Assembly: GCF_036016755.1 (NCBI RefSeq)
Contig: NZ_JAYXIH010000013.1
Coordinates: 31,568-95,567 of the forward strand
DNA from: Aurantimonas coralicida_A
GTDB lineage: Bacteria > Pseudomonadota > Alphaproteobacteria > Rhizobiales > Rhizobiaceae
Length of the DNA: 64,000 bases
Direction: 5' to 3'
In this document: positions 25,395-33,974 of the stretch, piece after piece
How positions within the stretch are numbered: position 1 is the first letter of the stretch
Layout of the letters: every line of letters starts with the position of its first letter
Notes under the pieces: generated by a model
Database searches by the model: none
What the model saw: the letters and a program-made list of their open reading frames with translations, nothing else
What the model was told of the DNA's origin: nothing
Position numbers and translations under genes: made by a program

Positions 25395-27134
25395 CTAAAG
25401 TCCGAGCCCGCGTTTCCGGCCGAAGCTCCAGTCGATGCCGCCGTCGCCGCGGGCGATGCCGGAAACGTGGCGGCCGAGTTGCTTTTCGAGCGAAGGTGAC
25501 CAGGGCACGAGCTGGAAGCCGAGCCCGTCGTCGATCATCGCGTACCGGCCGGACGCGAGCGCGAAACGCTGCCGATAAGTGCCGGCGACATACTCACCAT
25601 TCGTGGATCGGCCGAGCGTCCGTCCGGTCTCGGCGGCAAGCTTCTCGCCGAGGGCTTCCACATCGCGGCGACGAAGCGTGTCGATGAGGTTGCGCGCGAA
25701 GATCACGCTACGCCCCTGGCGCTCGGCGAAACCCTGTTCGATCAGATGCTCCGCGCGTCGATCCAGGGCGCCGCTCACCTCCGCGCCGAATCCCCCGCCG
25801 CCGAGCGCGACGGGCTCGCGGGCGATCGCCTGCCGATCAAGCCAGGTCGCGCCTGTCGCAGAAATCTGGCGTTCGATGGAGAGGTCGGAGCGGACAGCGA
25901 GCGCCACGCGTCGTCGCCCCTGCGCATCGTCGAACTTGCGCAGTGCGACGATGGAGCCCGGCGCACTGTCGCCCGCCGCATCGAGGTCGGGCAGCTTGAT
26001 GTGATGGGTGCGGCCATCGACGCCGTCGACCACGGCATAGGCCGTGCCCTTCAACTCGTCGTCGAGGCCGCGATCGACCAGACGCCCGATAACCGGATCG
26101 TCGAGGCTCTCGCCGGCCAGCACGTAGCTCGATGCGCCACGTTCGATGCCCCGCTCGGTGAGCCCGCGATGGATGCGCTTGATGATGTCGCCGCGCTCGC
26201 CCAATTCGCGCAGCGTCGCCTCGGCGTTCTCCGCCATCACCCATTGGCCCGGGCCGATCTGGTCGGCGAGGCCGAGGGATTCGAGCTTGCGTAGCCGGCC
26301 GACCTTGAGGGCATGGAATTCGTCGGGTTGGCGGTCAGCGTGCGGGGCGAGATCGACGACGCCGGTGCGATAGCTGTCGCGCGCGAGCTGGCGGTCAAGA
26401 TTGGTCCAGCGCTCGCTATCGATCTGGCGCTCGAGTGTCCGCCGGATTTCCTGATCGGTGCGCGGACCCAACTCCTGGGTGATTAGATCCTGGGCGCGAG
26501 CCCGCATGCCCTCCTTGATGTAGTCGCGGGAGATGACGAGGTCCTGGCCATCATCGGCGCGGCCTCGCACGATGACGTGGATATGCGGATGCTCGGTGTT
26601 CCAGTGATCGACGCCGACCCAATCCAGTTTCGTGCCGAGATCCTTCTTCATCTGACCCATGAGGTCGCGGGTGAAGGTCTTGAGGTCCGACATCTCCACC
26701 GCATCCTCGGGTGAGACGATGAACCGGAAATGATGCCGGTCGTCCTCGCACCGCTCCACGAAATCCTTCGCATCGACGTCGTCGGCTTCCGGGCCGAACA
26801 GATGGGCTTTCTCTCCATCACGGGTGACGCCCTCGCGCTTCAGATATCCAAGATGGGCGGCGAGCGGCGCGGACCGAGCCGAATGCCGGACCACACGGGT
26901 CTTGATGACGGCCCCCCGCGAGCGGCTGGTCAGCAGCCGGTTGGCCTGGACGCTGGCGCGCACGCCACGTCCGAAGCGTGAGCGATTGCCGGAGGTGATC
27001 TTGCCGGAGCGGGAGACACGGCCGCCGGCCTTCTGGGCGGCGGCGAGCGCCTGCGCGATGAAGGGCCGCGCGCGCTGATTGCCGGATGAGCGGATGCGGC
27101 CAGGCCGGATGCGGAAATCGTCCTCGCCGCTCAT
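25395..27134 (-). CDS. DUF3363 relaxase (VirD2/TraI-like)
   Basis: A 579-residue relaxase that would nick oriT and pilot the strand. The N-terminal half contains the histidine metal site (HPHIHVIVRG) and RHHFRFIVSPEDA; the candidate catalytic tyrosine is in the early LGYLKREGV stretch. The C-terminal DUF3363 region is long. It is paired with TraG downstream in the same operon. ATG 27132-27134 is chosen at MSGEDDFR, the family start; the ribosome site is weak. Confidence 0.9.
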   Translation of the reverse strand: MSGEDDFRIRPGRIRSSGNQRARPFIAQALAAAQKAGGRVSRSGKITSGNRSRFGRGVRASVQANRLLTSRSRGAVIKTRVVRHSARSAPLAAHLGYLKREGVTRDGEKAHLFGPEADDVDAKDFVERCEDDRHHFRFIVSPEDAVEMSDLKTFTRDLMGQMKKDLGTKLDWVGVDHWNTEHPHIHVIVRGRADDGQDLVISRDYIKEGMRARAQDLITQELGPRTDQEIRRTLERQIDSERWTNLDRQLARDSYRTGVVDLAPHADRQPDEFHALKVGRLRKLESLGLADQIGPGQWVMAENAEATLRELGERGDIIKRIHRGLTERGIERGASSYVLAGESLDDPVIGRLVDRGLDDELKGTAYAVVDGVDGRTHHIKLPDLDAAGDSAPGSIVALRKFDDAQGRRRVALAVRSDLSIERQISATGATWLDRQAIAREPVALGGGGFGAEVSGALDRRAEHLIEQGFAERQGRSVIFARNLIDTLRRRDVEALGEKLAAETGRTLGRSTNGEYVAGTYRQRFALASGRYAMIDDGLGFQLVPWSPSLEKQLGRHVSGIARGDGGIDWSFGRKRGLGL

Positions 27135-27239
27135 GGCAGGGAACCCGCACATCGCGCAAAAGCCCTGAGATCCTTATGAAAACGCGGAAGCCGCAGGCTG
27201 CGCCAGTCAGGCGCGCCTCGCGAAATCGTCGCGTAAACC

Positions 27240-27345
27240 CTTGAAAACACACGACCGAACCAAGGCGCACCTCGCGCCCTTTTATCCCGCCATCTCCCGG
27301 TCGTGTTTCCATCCTCCCACCTTCGCACCCTCCATGACACGCCAT
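27240..27345. other. candidate oriT region upstream of the relaxase
   Basis: Between the relaxase start and the transglycosylase end (27135-27378) no gene is supported. It holds a perfect 9-bp inverted repeat ACACGACCG (27249-27257) / CGGTCGTGT (27298-27306), a small GGCGC/GCGCC hairpin between its arms, and a tandem ATGACACGCC at about 27333-27352. Relaxase genes often flank oriT, and such repeats are typical of relaxase sites. No nick sequence can be identified. Confidence 0.3.
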
Positions 27346-27378
27346 GACACGCCAGACTTCGAACCGCAGGTAATCCCC

Positions 27379-28143
27379 TCATCGCGGACCTTCCTCGCCG
27401 GATCGCGCGACGAACAGGCCGTTTGACCGCGGCGTGATGGTGGAAGGATCGCGACCATGTGCCGTAGCCAGATCGTCGCCGGATCGACGATTGGGCTGCT
27501 CAGGATCGGCGGTCGATGGGCGTTCGGACTGCCCGACGAAGAGCGGCGCGCGTGTCCACGAACGCGGGTCGGCGACAGCGACCCTGATAGCGCCGGAAAG
27601 ATCTTCACCGCCGATAAAGGGCGCAAGCGCGGCGACATAGGCGCGTGTCTCGGCCGGCAGCGCGCGGCCCGCAGCGAGATATTCCTCGTAGCGCCCGGGC
27701 CCAGCATTGTAGGCGGCCAGGAAGCCGGGCGATCCGTAGCGGTCGTGCATCTCGCGCAGATAGGCCGCGCCTCCAAGAATGTTGTCGCGTGCGTCATAGG
27801 GATCGCCGCCGAGCCGATGGCGGATGCGCAGCTCGGCCCAGGTCGCCGGCATGATTTGCATCAGTCCCATCGCGCCTGCGGGGGACAAAGCCCGCACGTC
27901 GCCGTGGCTTTCAACCCGCATCACCGCGCGAATCCAGCCCTCCGGAATGCCGAAACGCTGCGAGGCCTCGGCAATGATCACCGCGTAAGGGTCGGCGATA
28001 GTGGCCCGTTCGATCGGCGCACTCTGCGCGAGCGTGGCGGCAGGCAAGGCGGCGATCGAAAGAAGGCCGGAAAGGAGGAGGAGGGCGGAACGGCGGGCGA
28101 CCTTGGGATGGCCGGCGGCGGAGCGGTGGCGAGTGATCGGCAT
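27379..28143 (-). CDS. lytic transglycosylase (VirB1-like)
   Basis: A 254-residue periplasmic SLT-type transglycosylase that opens peptidoglycan for the transfer channel. A signal peptide (about 1-40, ending ATLAQ) precedes the catalytic domain with Glu78 (AVMRVESHG), GLMQIMPATW and AYNAGPGRYEEY. The C-terminal tail is proline-rich and unstructured. ATG 28141-28143 is chosen over a longer frame because the signal peptide starts there. It lies 4 bases after the DUF736 gene. Confidence 0.92.
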   Translation of the reverse strand: MPITRHRSAAGHPKVARRSALLLLSGLLSIAALPAATLAQSAPIERATIADPYAVIIAEASQRFGIPEGWIRAVMRVESHGDVRALSPAGAMGLMQIMPATWAELRIRHRLGGDPYDARDNILGGAAYLREMHDRYGSPGFLAAYNAGPGRYEEYLAAGRALPAETRAYVAALAPFIGGEDLSGAIRVAVADPRSWTRAPLFVGQSERPSTADPEQPNRRSGDDLATAHGRDPSTITPRSNGLFVARSGEEGPR

Positions 28144-28147
28144 GGCG

Positions 28148-28498
28148 TCACTCCCGCTCGCCGCGCTTGGGCGGACGATTCCAGTGCAGCGACCACGATG
28201 CTTTGTCGGCGTCGGATCGGAACAGGTTGGCGCGGACCGGCTGCATGAAGACGGGATCGTCGAACAGCAGCGAGAGGTATTCGCCGGCCTTCTCTCCGGT
28301 GCGCTTCCAGGCGGCTCCAACCTCTGGGCCCACCTCAGCGCCATCGCCGTCGTCGCCGAGATGAACGCGGTAATCCGGCGCATTCTCGGCATCCGACGGA
28401 TCGGCCGGAACGAGGGTGAGCTGCACGTCGAGGGTGAGCGTGCGAAGGTGGCCTGAATATCCGGACTTCGTGCGGGTGAACTCTCCGATCTGTGGCAT
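28148..28498 (-). CDS. DUF736 protein
   Basis: A 116-residue DUF736 protein (QIGEFTRTKSGYSGHLRTLTLDVQLTLVPAD, RVHLGDDGDGAEVGPEVGAAW, YLSLLFDDPVFMQPVRANLF). Widespread in alphaproteobacterial conjugative elements; function unknown. This window holds a second copy at 38740-39060. Located between the peptidase and transglycosylase genes. Confidence 0.88.
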   Translation of the reverse strand: MPQIGEFTRTKSGYSGHLRTLTLDVQLTLVPADPSDAENAPDYRVHLGDDGDGAEVGPEVGAAWKRTGEKAGEYLSLLFDDPVFMQPVRANLFRSDADKASWSLHWNRPPKRGERE

Positions 28499-28540
28499 TG
28501 GTGGTCCTTTCTGCGGTGGGGTTGATGAGATCCGGCGCGA

Positions 28541-29086
28541 TCAGCGGGTCGGAGCGCGCCATTCGTAGCGGCCAGTCCCGTCCTCGTCGGTCCAGAGCGG
28601 GGTGGCGCGGCCGATGATCGAGCTGGCTTGAATCGGCCCGAAGTAGCGGCCGTCGAGGCTGTCGCGGACGTCCCAGTTCATGAGGAAGACCTCGCCGCTG
28701 TGGATGCGGCGGCAGCCCCGCCAGACCGGCAACGGTCGGCCGAGCCGGTCGCGTTCGAGCGCCGTACCCATCGCGTTGCCGTCGACGGTGATGGCGCCGC
28801 CGGTGCGGCAGACTTCTTGCCCGGGAAGGCCGACGACCCGCTTCATCAGCGGCACACCGCGCGGCAGGTATCTGCGTTCAGCCAGGAAGCCAGCGAGCGG
28901 ATCGGGCGCGTCCACGGCGACCAGGTCCGTGACTTCGAGGTGCTCGGCCGGATGGATCGCGTAGAGGCCGATCGGCGTACTGGCCGATGCGTTCCAGATC
29001 AGCCTCGGCGCGACATGGACAAAGGACAGTCCACCGATCGCGAGCACGCAGAAGTACGTCGTCATGACGTAGCCGAAGCGGGTCAT
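28541..29086 (-). CDS. TraF-like S26 signal peptidase
   Basis: A 181-residue membrane-bound serine protease of the S26/TraF family. One N-terminal membrane segment, then the catalytic-type Ser in ASASTPIGLY (about 36) and the general-base Lys in PLMKRVVGLPG (about 82). TraF matures the conjugative pilin (TrbC) by C-terminal cyclisation. ATG overlaps the DUF2840 stop (ATGA). Length matches the family. Confidence 0.9.
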   Translation of the reverse strand: MTRFGYVMTTYFCVLAIGGLSFVHVAPRLIWNASASTPIGLYAIHPAEHLEVTDLVAVDAPDPLAGFLAERRYLPRGVPLMKRVVGLPGQEVCRTGGAITVDGNAMGTALERDRLGRPLPVWRGCRRIHSGEVFLMNWDVRDSLDGRYFGPIQASSIIGRATPLWTDEDGTGRYEWRAPTR

Positions 29087-29601
29087 GGCGCGACCCTCCG
29101 GCGCTGGAGCCAGGCGTCATGGCGCTCGCGGGTGTAGGCGCGCGGTTCATGGCCTGCGCTCAGACGGTTGTGGACGTGTCGCCAATGATCGGGCGCGGCG
29201 TCGATCGGATCGATGCCGAGCGCCTCGATGGCGTCGATGAACTGGAGCACCCGCTCGACCTTCGGCCAGCCCTCGACCTTGAGCAGGATGTCGCCGCCAG
29301 GTCGGACGAACGGCAGCGTCTGGAACGGCTCGCCGGATCGAACCGCGCGCACGATGTCGATGCGCGAGATGACCGTGCCGAAGTCGTTCGCGGCCCAACG
29401 GACGAAGGCGAAGGTCGTGTTCGGGGCGAAGCCGACGATGCGCCTGCGCCGGTCGAGGATCTGTTCGTGAACCTCGCGGCCGAACCTGATCCAGTGCTCG
29501 ATCTTCTTTTCGAGCCAGGTCAGTTCGACGAGTGTGGTGAAGGGTGCGGCGACGGCCGGCAACGGGCCGCCGCGCACGCGGTGGGCCGCGTTGCCGGTCA
29601 T
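29083..29601 (-). CDS. DUF2840 protein
   Basis: A 172-residue DUF2840 protein (TLVELTWLEKKIEHWIRFG, RRIVGFAPNTTFAFVRWAANDFGTVISRIDIVRAV, GDILLKVEGWPKVERVLQFID). Found next to traF and parA in these elements. No catalytic motif is evident and the role is unknown. Its ATG overlaps the upstream small RHH gene by four bases. Confidence 0.85.
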   Translation of the reverse strand: MTGNAAHRVRGGPLPAVAAPFTTLVELTWLEKKIEHWIRFGREVHEQILDRRRRIVGFAPNTTFAFVRWAANDFGTVISRIDIVRAVRSGEPFQTLPFVRPGGDILLKVEGWPKVERVLQFIDAIEALGIDPIDAAPDHWRHVHNRLSAGHEPRAYTRERHDAWLQRRRVAP

Positions 29602-29852
29602 GGATTATCTCCTTGGCTCTCGGGAAATTCGCGGGCGAGCAGGTCGCGCAGCATGTCGGCGACGGTGACACCACGCCCAAAAGCGGTGATCTTGATGCGG
29701 CCGCGCAACTCCGGCGTGACGTCGATCGTCAGCCGGGCGGTGAACGTCGAGGCGTCATCGCTTCGGCCCGGCGCCGTCTCGGATTCCTTTATCCAGTCCT
29801 CGGCGGTGCCGGGACGTGCGGCGAAGCCGCGCTTCGGGGATCGCCCGTTCAT
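29598..29852 (-). CDS. small ribbon-helix-helix-like protein following parA
   Basis: An 84-residue protein whose C-terminal half (STFTARLTIDVTPELRGRIKITAFGRGVTVADMLRDLLAREF) has the spacing of a ribbon-helix-helix DNA-binding domain. It overlaps parA and DUF2840 by four bases each. A ParA-partner or plasmid-partition role is likely from position, as small RHH proteins often serve as ParB substitutes beside Walker-type ParA, but a separate long ParB-like protein also exists at 49992-52124. Confidence 0.72.
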   Translation of the reverse strand: MNGRSPKRGFAARPGTAEDWIKESETAPGRSDDASTFTARLTIDVTPELRGRIKITAFGRGVTVADMLRDLLAREFPESQGDNP

Positions 29853-30487
29853 GGCGCGGTCCTCCCGACCTCGGTGGCGAAGATCGCGATCTCGCGTGCT
29901 GCCGGGCTGTCCTCGTCTGTTTCAAAGACGAGGCGGCCCGATCGCGCGGCATCGGCGAAGGCGACGCGCTGGCCGATGGTCGTGGCGAGCACGGGCGGAT
30001 CGTGATCGGCCAGGGTCTCGGCCGTTTCGCGCGCGATGACGGTGCGCGTGGCGCAGCGATTTAGCACGAAGCGGGCGGCGAGCTCCGGACGGTAGATCAG
30101 CGCCTCCCGGATCAGCGACAGCATCTCGGCTGACGCCCAGCCATCGAAGGGCGACGGTTGTACGGGGATCAGCGCGAGATCGGCGGCGAGCAGCGCCGAG
30201 CGCATCAGCCCAGCGATACGGGGCGGCCCGTCGATGACGACGTGATCGGCGTCACGCGCCAACTCGGGCGCTTCGCGATGCAGCGTGTCACGCGCCAGGC
30301 CGACGACGCCGAACAGCCGCGGCAGACCTTCATGCGCCCGCTGTTCAGACCAGTCGAGCGCCGAGCCCTGCGGGTCGGCATCGATCAGCGTGACGCGCTT
30401 TCCCGTTCTGGCCCATTGTCCGGCGAGGTGCAGCGCAAGCGTCGTCTTGCCGACGCCGCCTTTCTGATTGAGGAGGGCAACGATCAT
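29849..30487 (-). CDS. parA: ParA-type partition ATPase
   Basis: A 212-residue MinD/ParA ATPase with the deviant Walker A LLNQKGGVGKTTLALHLAGQW at its very N-terminus, and LIDADPQGSALDW and VVIDGPPRI as later motifs. It segregates the element. Its ATG (30485-30487) overlaps the stop of the displaced repA tail (TGA 30484-30486), showing that repA and parA were one operon before the transposon inserted at 30623/35537. Confidence 0.92.
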   Translation of the reverse strand: MIVALLNQKGGVGKTTLALHLAGQWARTGKRVTLIDADPQGSALDWSEQRAHEGLPRLFGVVGLARDTLHREAPELARDADHVVIDGPPRIAGLMRSALLAADLALIPVQPSPFDGWASAEMLSLIREALIYRPELAARFVLNRCATRTVIARETAETLADHDPPVLATTIGQRVAFADAARSGRLVFETDEDSPAAREIAIFATEVGRTAP

Positions 30488-30623
30488 TGTGCCCCCCGAG
30501 ATTTCCGGTCGAAGGGCAGTTCGGGGAACGCAGGGGTATCGGGGCGGGCGGCACCGGATTTACTGAAAGACGTGGTGCGTTTGAGCTTGCCAGGTAGCTT
30601 CGATGTTCTGGCGTTACTGCCAC
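30484..30623 (-). pseudogene. detached C-terminal coding end of repA
   Basis: In the minus-strand frame this stretch encodes SNARTSKLPGKLKRTTS and so on to DRKSRGAQ and TGA (44 codons). Joined across the transposon at the GCCAC duplication it continues the repA frame exactly (GGC then AGT AAC GCC). It is therefore the native repA C-terminus, cut off by the insertion and now without a start. A frame that reads into it from inside the transposon is an accident. Confidence 0.8.
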
Positions 30624-30740
30624 TGTCGTTTTTCCTTGAATCCGATTCTGGGCGGCGCTGGATTTTCGAGTCTTTGCACGACTTTCTGCATGGTGTGATT
30701 TCCCTTGAATCATTGACTGGCTCCTTAAATCGTGGACTGG
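30624..30740. repeat. left end of the Tn7-like element
   Basis: Terminal TGTCGTTTTTCC at 30624 aligns with the reverse complement of the right terminus. A 26-bp motif at 30715-30740 matches the right-end copy at 25 of 26 positions. A shorter repeat, TTCC(C)TTGAATC, occurs near 30633 and 30700. These are the expected TnsB-type binding sites; the left end is longer (117 bp) than the right (69 bp), the usual asymmetry of Tn7-like ends. Confidence 0.85.
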
Positions 30741-30793
30741 CTGCAGCGGCTGGGCGTAGACTCACCTCGCACGATGGTGAGTCGGAGGGATCG

Positions 30794-31408
30794 ATGAGAC
30801 GCATCCCGCTCAGTCGGCGTTCGCACATCACAGGCTTTCGGCCGGTTGATGGAGAGGCGGTCGAGCACGAGAGTGCGCTCGAACGGGATTTCGTGCTGCT
30901 GACGAACTTTCTCGACGCCGGCGCCGTGATTGCCTCGCAGCCGATCACAATCGAGTTCCAGGATGGCGCACGGCTGCGCCGATACACGCCGGATTTCCGC
31001 GTGATCTGGAGCGACGGACGCTCAGAGTTGGTCGAGGTAAAGTACCGCGTCGATCTGCGCGCCCAATGGGCGCGACTGCGGCCAGGCTTTGTTGCGGCGC
31101 GGGCGATGGCGAGAAAGAACGGCGGACGTTTTCGCATCGCGACCGAGCGCGGCATCCGGGGACCTCTGCTCGACAATGCCAGACGGCTGCTACCGCTACG
31201 CAAAGCGCCACTCGATCCGGCAACATCCGAACGCGCTTTGGGAGCCGCGCGAACGCTCTGCGAGCCGACTTTCGGGCGTATCGTCGATGCGATGTCCTGC
31301 GACCGTGCGATGGCGCTGGGTGTGGTTTGGCGGCTCATCGCGCGGGGCGTTCTCAAAGTCGACCTCACCGCGCCGATACACCCCAATTCTCCGGTGAGAT
31401 TGACGTGA
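30794..31408 (+). CDS. TnsA-like endonuclease
   Basis: A 204-residue protein with the TnsA N-terminal nuclease core: HESALERDFVLL (candidate Glu30), YTPDFRV (Asp67) and LVEVKYR (Glu81, Lys83), the E-D-ExK pattern of restriction-type nucleases. In Tn7 TnsA cuts the 5' ends so the element leaves completely; that cut-and-paste behaviour is predicted here. ATG 30794 follows an opening with no good ribosome site, but it lies inside the element whereas the longer open frame starts outside it. TGA overlaps the transposase GTG. Confidence 0.82.
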   Translation: MRRIPLSRRSHITGFRPVDGEAVEHESALERDFVLLTNFLDAGAVIASQPITIEFQDGARLRRYTPDFRVIWSDGRSELVEVKYRVDLRAQWARLRPGFVAARAMARKNGGRFRIATERGIRGPLLDNARRLLPLRKAPLDPATSERALGAARTLCEPTFGRIVDAMSCDRAMALGVVWRLIARGVLKVDLTAPIHPNSPVRLT

Positions 31409-33081
31409 GTGGCGCGGTCGACACGCCCGATCTTGCGGACGTTCCCTTTGCTGATTGGCATGAGGCGCGTCGTCGTTTTGAGGTGATCAGTGTTCTGGCA
31501 AAGGCACCGGAGCGGACGCGAAGCGATGCCGAGGGGGCTGCTCGGACGCTCGGCTGCAGTGCCACAGTCGTTTATCGACTGCTGTCGCGCTATCTCGCCG
31601 ACCCGCGTGTAACGAGTCTCCTGCCAGGCCGCCGCGGACGGCGACAGGGCCAGCTTTTTCTGCCTGCAGAGGTCGACGAGGTGGTGCAGGCCGCCATTGA
31701 CGGGATCTTTCTCAGCCGTCAGCGGCCCCGAGTCAGCGATCTGGTGACCGAAGTGCACCGGCGCTGCCGGACGCTGGGACTGCCGAAGCCAAGCCGCAAG
31801 GCAATCAACCTGCGGATTGGACAACGTGCGTCGGTCGAGGTGTTGGCAAAGCGATCCGGCGGCAAGGCCGCACGTGATCGCTTCGGACCAGCGACGGGTT
31901 CTCTGACGGCGCCTTGGCCACTCGCACTTGTTCAGATAGACCACACGCTGGTAGACGTGATCGCGGTCGACAGTGTCACACGACAACCGATCCAGCGGCC
32001 GTGGTTGACCATTGCAATCGATGTCCACTCGCGCTGTGTCGCGGGGTTCCATTTGGCGCTCGAACCGCCATCCGCCACGTCGGTCGCGCTGTGTATCGCC
32101 CATGCCGTTCTGCCGAAGGCCGGCTGGCTGATGGCGCGTGGTGTCGCCGGAGATTGGCCTGTCCAGGGGTTGATCGAGCGGTTGCACCTCGACAACGCCA
32201 AGGAGTTCCATTCCGAGGCGCTGAAGCGCGGCTGCGAGCAGTATGGGATCGCCGTCGACTATCGTCCGGTAAGGACGCCGCACTATGGCGGCCATATCGA
32301 ACGGCTGATCGGGACCATGATGGGCAAGGTTCACCTCTTGCCTGGCACCACTTTCTCGGATGTTCGTGCCAAGGGAGATTGGAAGCCGGAAGACACGGCG
32401 GCATTGACGCTTGACGAGATCGAACGCTGGCTCGCCCACGCAATCGTCGGTGTTTATCACCACGATTTGCATCGCGGGATCGGCACGACGCCGGTCGCGG
32501 CCTGGGAGCGCGGAATCCTGGGCGATGGACAGGTCTCGGGCCGGGGCATGCCAACCGCAATCGACGATCCGCGCCGCTTCCTGATCGACTTTCTGCCGAT
32601 GGAGCGGCGGCTTGTCCGCCGCGAAGGCGTGTTCCTGCATTCGATCGGCTATTGGGCCGATGTGCTGCGCACCTGGATCGGCGAGCGGGAGCGGATGATC
32701 GTTCGGTACGATCCACGCGATCTCAGCCGGGTCCATCTGCTCGCACCCGACGGACGCTACTATGACCTCAGCTATCGAGATCTGCGTCGGCCGGCGATCA
32801 GCCTGTGGGAGCATCGACTGGCGCTGACGCGGTTGCGGGACGAAGGCCGTGCCGAGATCAACGAGGACGCTATCTTCACAGCAATTGACGCAATGCGCGG
32901 TATTGCGGAGCGCGCCAGCGCGGAGACCAAGACTGCGCGTCGTCAACGAGAGCGGCGGCTTCGCCTTGATGGCGTGGTGACAGAACGGCGTCCAGCCGCC
33001 AGCGCGGTTGAATCCGCTCCAACGATCGAGCCCCTGCCCGCCGATCAGCGGTTGTTCAAGAACGTGGAGGAATGGACATGA
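31405..33081 (+). CDS. TnsB/TniA-like DDE transposase
   Basis: A 558-residue transposase with an N-terminal HTH (about 33-75, RTLGCSATVVYRLLSRYLADPR), a rve-type RNase H domain and catalytic residues Asp179 (VQIDHT), Asp263 (LHLDNAKEFHS) and Glu299 (YGGHIERLIG), the 36-residue D-to-E spacing of this family. A C-terminal Mu-type beta domain and a basic tail (ARRQRERRLRLDG), the likely TnsC-contacting end, follow. GTG 31405-31407 overlaps the tnsA stop (GTGA). Complete. Confidence 0.93.
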   Translation: MSGAVDTPDLADVPFADWHEARRRFEVISVLAKAPERTRSDAEGAARTLGCSATVVYRLLSRYLADPRVTSLLPGRRGRRQGQLFLPAEVDEVVQAAIDGIFLSRQRPRVSDLVTEVHRRCRTLGLPKPSRKAINLRIGQRASVEVLAKRSGGKAARDRFGPATGSLTAPWPLALVQIDHTLVDVIAVDSVTRQPIQRPWLTIAIDVHSRCVAGFHLALEPPSATSVALCIAHAVLPKAGWLMARGVAGDWPVQGLIERLHLDNAKEFHSEALKRGCEQYGIAVDYRPVRTPHYGGHIERLIGTMMGKVHLLPGTTFSDVRAKGDWKPEDTAALTLDEIERWLAHAIVGVYHHDLHRGIGTTPVAAWERGILGDGQVSGRGMPTAIDDPRRFLIDFLPMERRLVRREGVFLHSIGYWADVLRTWIGERERMIVRYDPRDLSRVHLLAPDGRYYDLSYRDLRRPAISLWEHRLALTRLRDEGRAEINEDAIFTAIDAMRGIAERASAETKTARRQRERRLRLDGVVTERRPAASAVESAPTIEPLPADQRLFKNVEEWT

Positions 33082-33974
33082 GCAATCCCTCCTACCCGCA
33101 TCTGCTGCCGCAGGTTCGCGCGCTCGCCGATGCGCCTGGCGAGATTCGCATCCAGCGCATCCGCGCAGATCGGTGGATCGGCTATGCACGGGCGGAAGCC
33201 GCCCTGGCGGCGATGGACGATCTTCTGACGTTCCCGAAGCGCACCCGTATGCCGAACTTGCTGCTGGTCGGCCCCAGCAACAACGGCAAGACCATGATCG
33301 TCGAGAAGTTCAAGCGCGCGCATTTGCGCGATACCGTCGATGCCTCGGAGGGTGCTATCTCGGTGCCCGTCTTAAAGGTCCAGATGCCGCCGGCGCCGGA
33401 CGAGCGGCTGTTCTTTGCTGCCGTGCTGGAAGCGCTAGGCGCACCCGATCGCAACCATGATCGGCTGGCGGTCAAGCAGGATATGGCGATGCGGATACTG
33501 CGCGCGACGGATGTGCGGCTGCTCGTCATCGACGAGGTCCACAACATCTTGTCGGGCTCGCGGGCGCAACAACGTCGCTTCCTCAACCTGCTGCGCTGGC
33601 TCGGCAACGAGCTACAAATTCCGCTGGTAGCCGTCGGAACCGCGGAGGCGTTGCGCGCAATCCAGAGCGATGACCAGCTTGCCAACCGGTTCACGCCGTT
33701 CGGCTTGCCGCCATGGCGGTACGATGCGGAGTACCTGCGGCTCCTCAACACGCTGGAGGCGATGCTGCCGCTGCGCGAACGGTCGGGCATGGAAGAACCG
33801 GTCTTCGCGCAAAAGCTGCTAAGCGCCGCGGAGGGCATCCTCGGAGAGGTGGTCAGCCTGGTCACGACTGCCGCGGTGGCGGCCGTTGCCGCCGGCGAAG
33901 AACGCATCCGCATCGAAAAAATCGACGACATCGGTTTCATTCCTCCCACGGAGCGCCGACGTGTCGCCGGCTGA
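33078..33974 (+). CDS. TnsC/TniB-like AAA ATPase
   Basis: A 298-residue AAA+ regulator that forms filaments on target DNA and recruits the transposase. P-loop LLLVGPSNNGKTMIVEKF (Walker A at 65-72), Walker B VRLLVIDEVHN, and an arginine-rich sensor region. ATG 33078 is preferred over ATG 33072: GGAGG ends 7 bases before 33078 but only one base before 33072, and it overlaps the transposase TGA (ATGA). It overlaps tniQ by 14 bp. Confidence 0.93.
   Translation: MSNPSYPHLLPQVRALADAPGEIRIQRIRADRWIGYARAEAALAAMDDLLTFPKRTRMPNLLLVGPSNNGKTMIVEKFKRAHLRDTVDASEGAISVPVLKVQMPPAPDERLFFAAVLEALGAPDRNHDRLAVKQDMAMRILRATDVRLLVIDEVHNILSGSRAQQRRFLNLLRWLGNELQIPLVAVGTAEALRAIQSDDQLANRFTPFGLPPWRYDAEYLRLLNTLEAMLPLRERSGMEEPVFAQKLLSAAEGILGEVVSLVTTAAVAAVAAGEERIRIEKIDDIGFIPPTERRRVAG

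Noticed and set aside
30720..33189. Long minus-strand frame (up to 901 codons) over the transposase gene
   Set aside because: It is antisense to the clearly coding DDE transposase, has no domain, and only its last part (30484-30623) is the detached repA tail.
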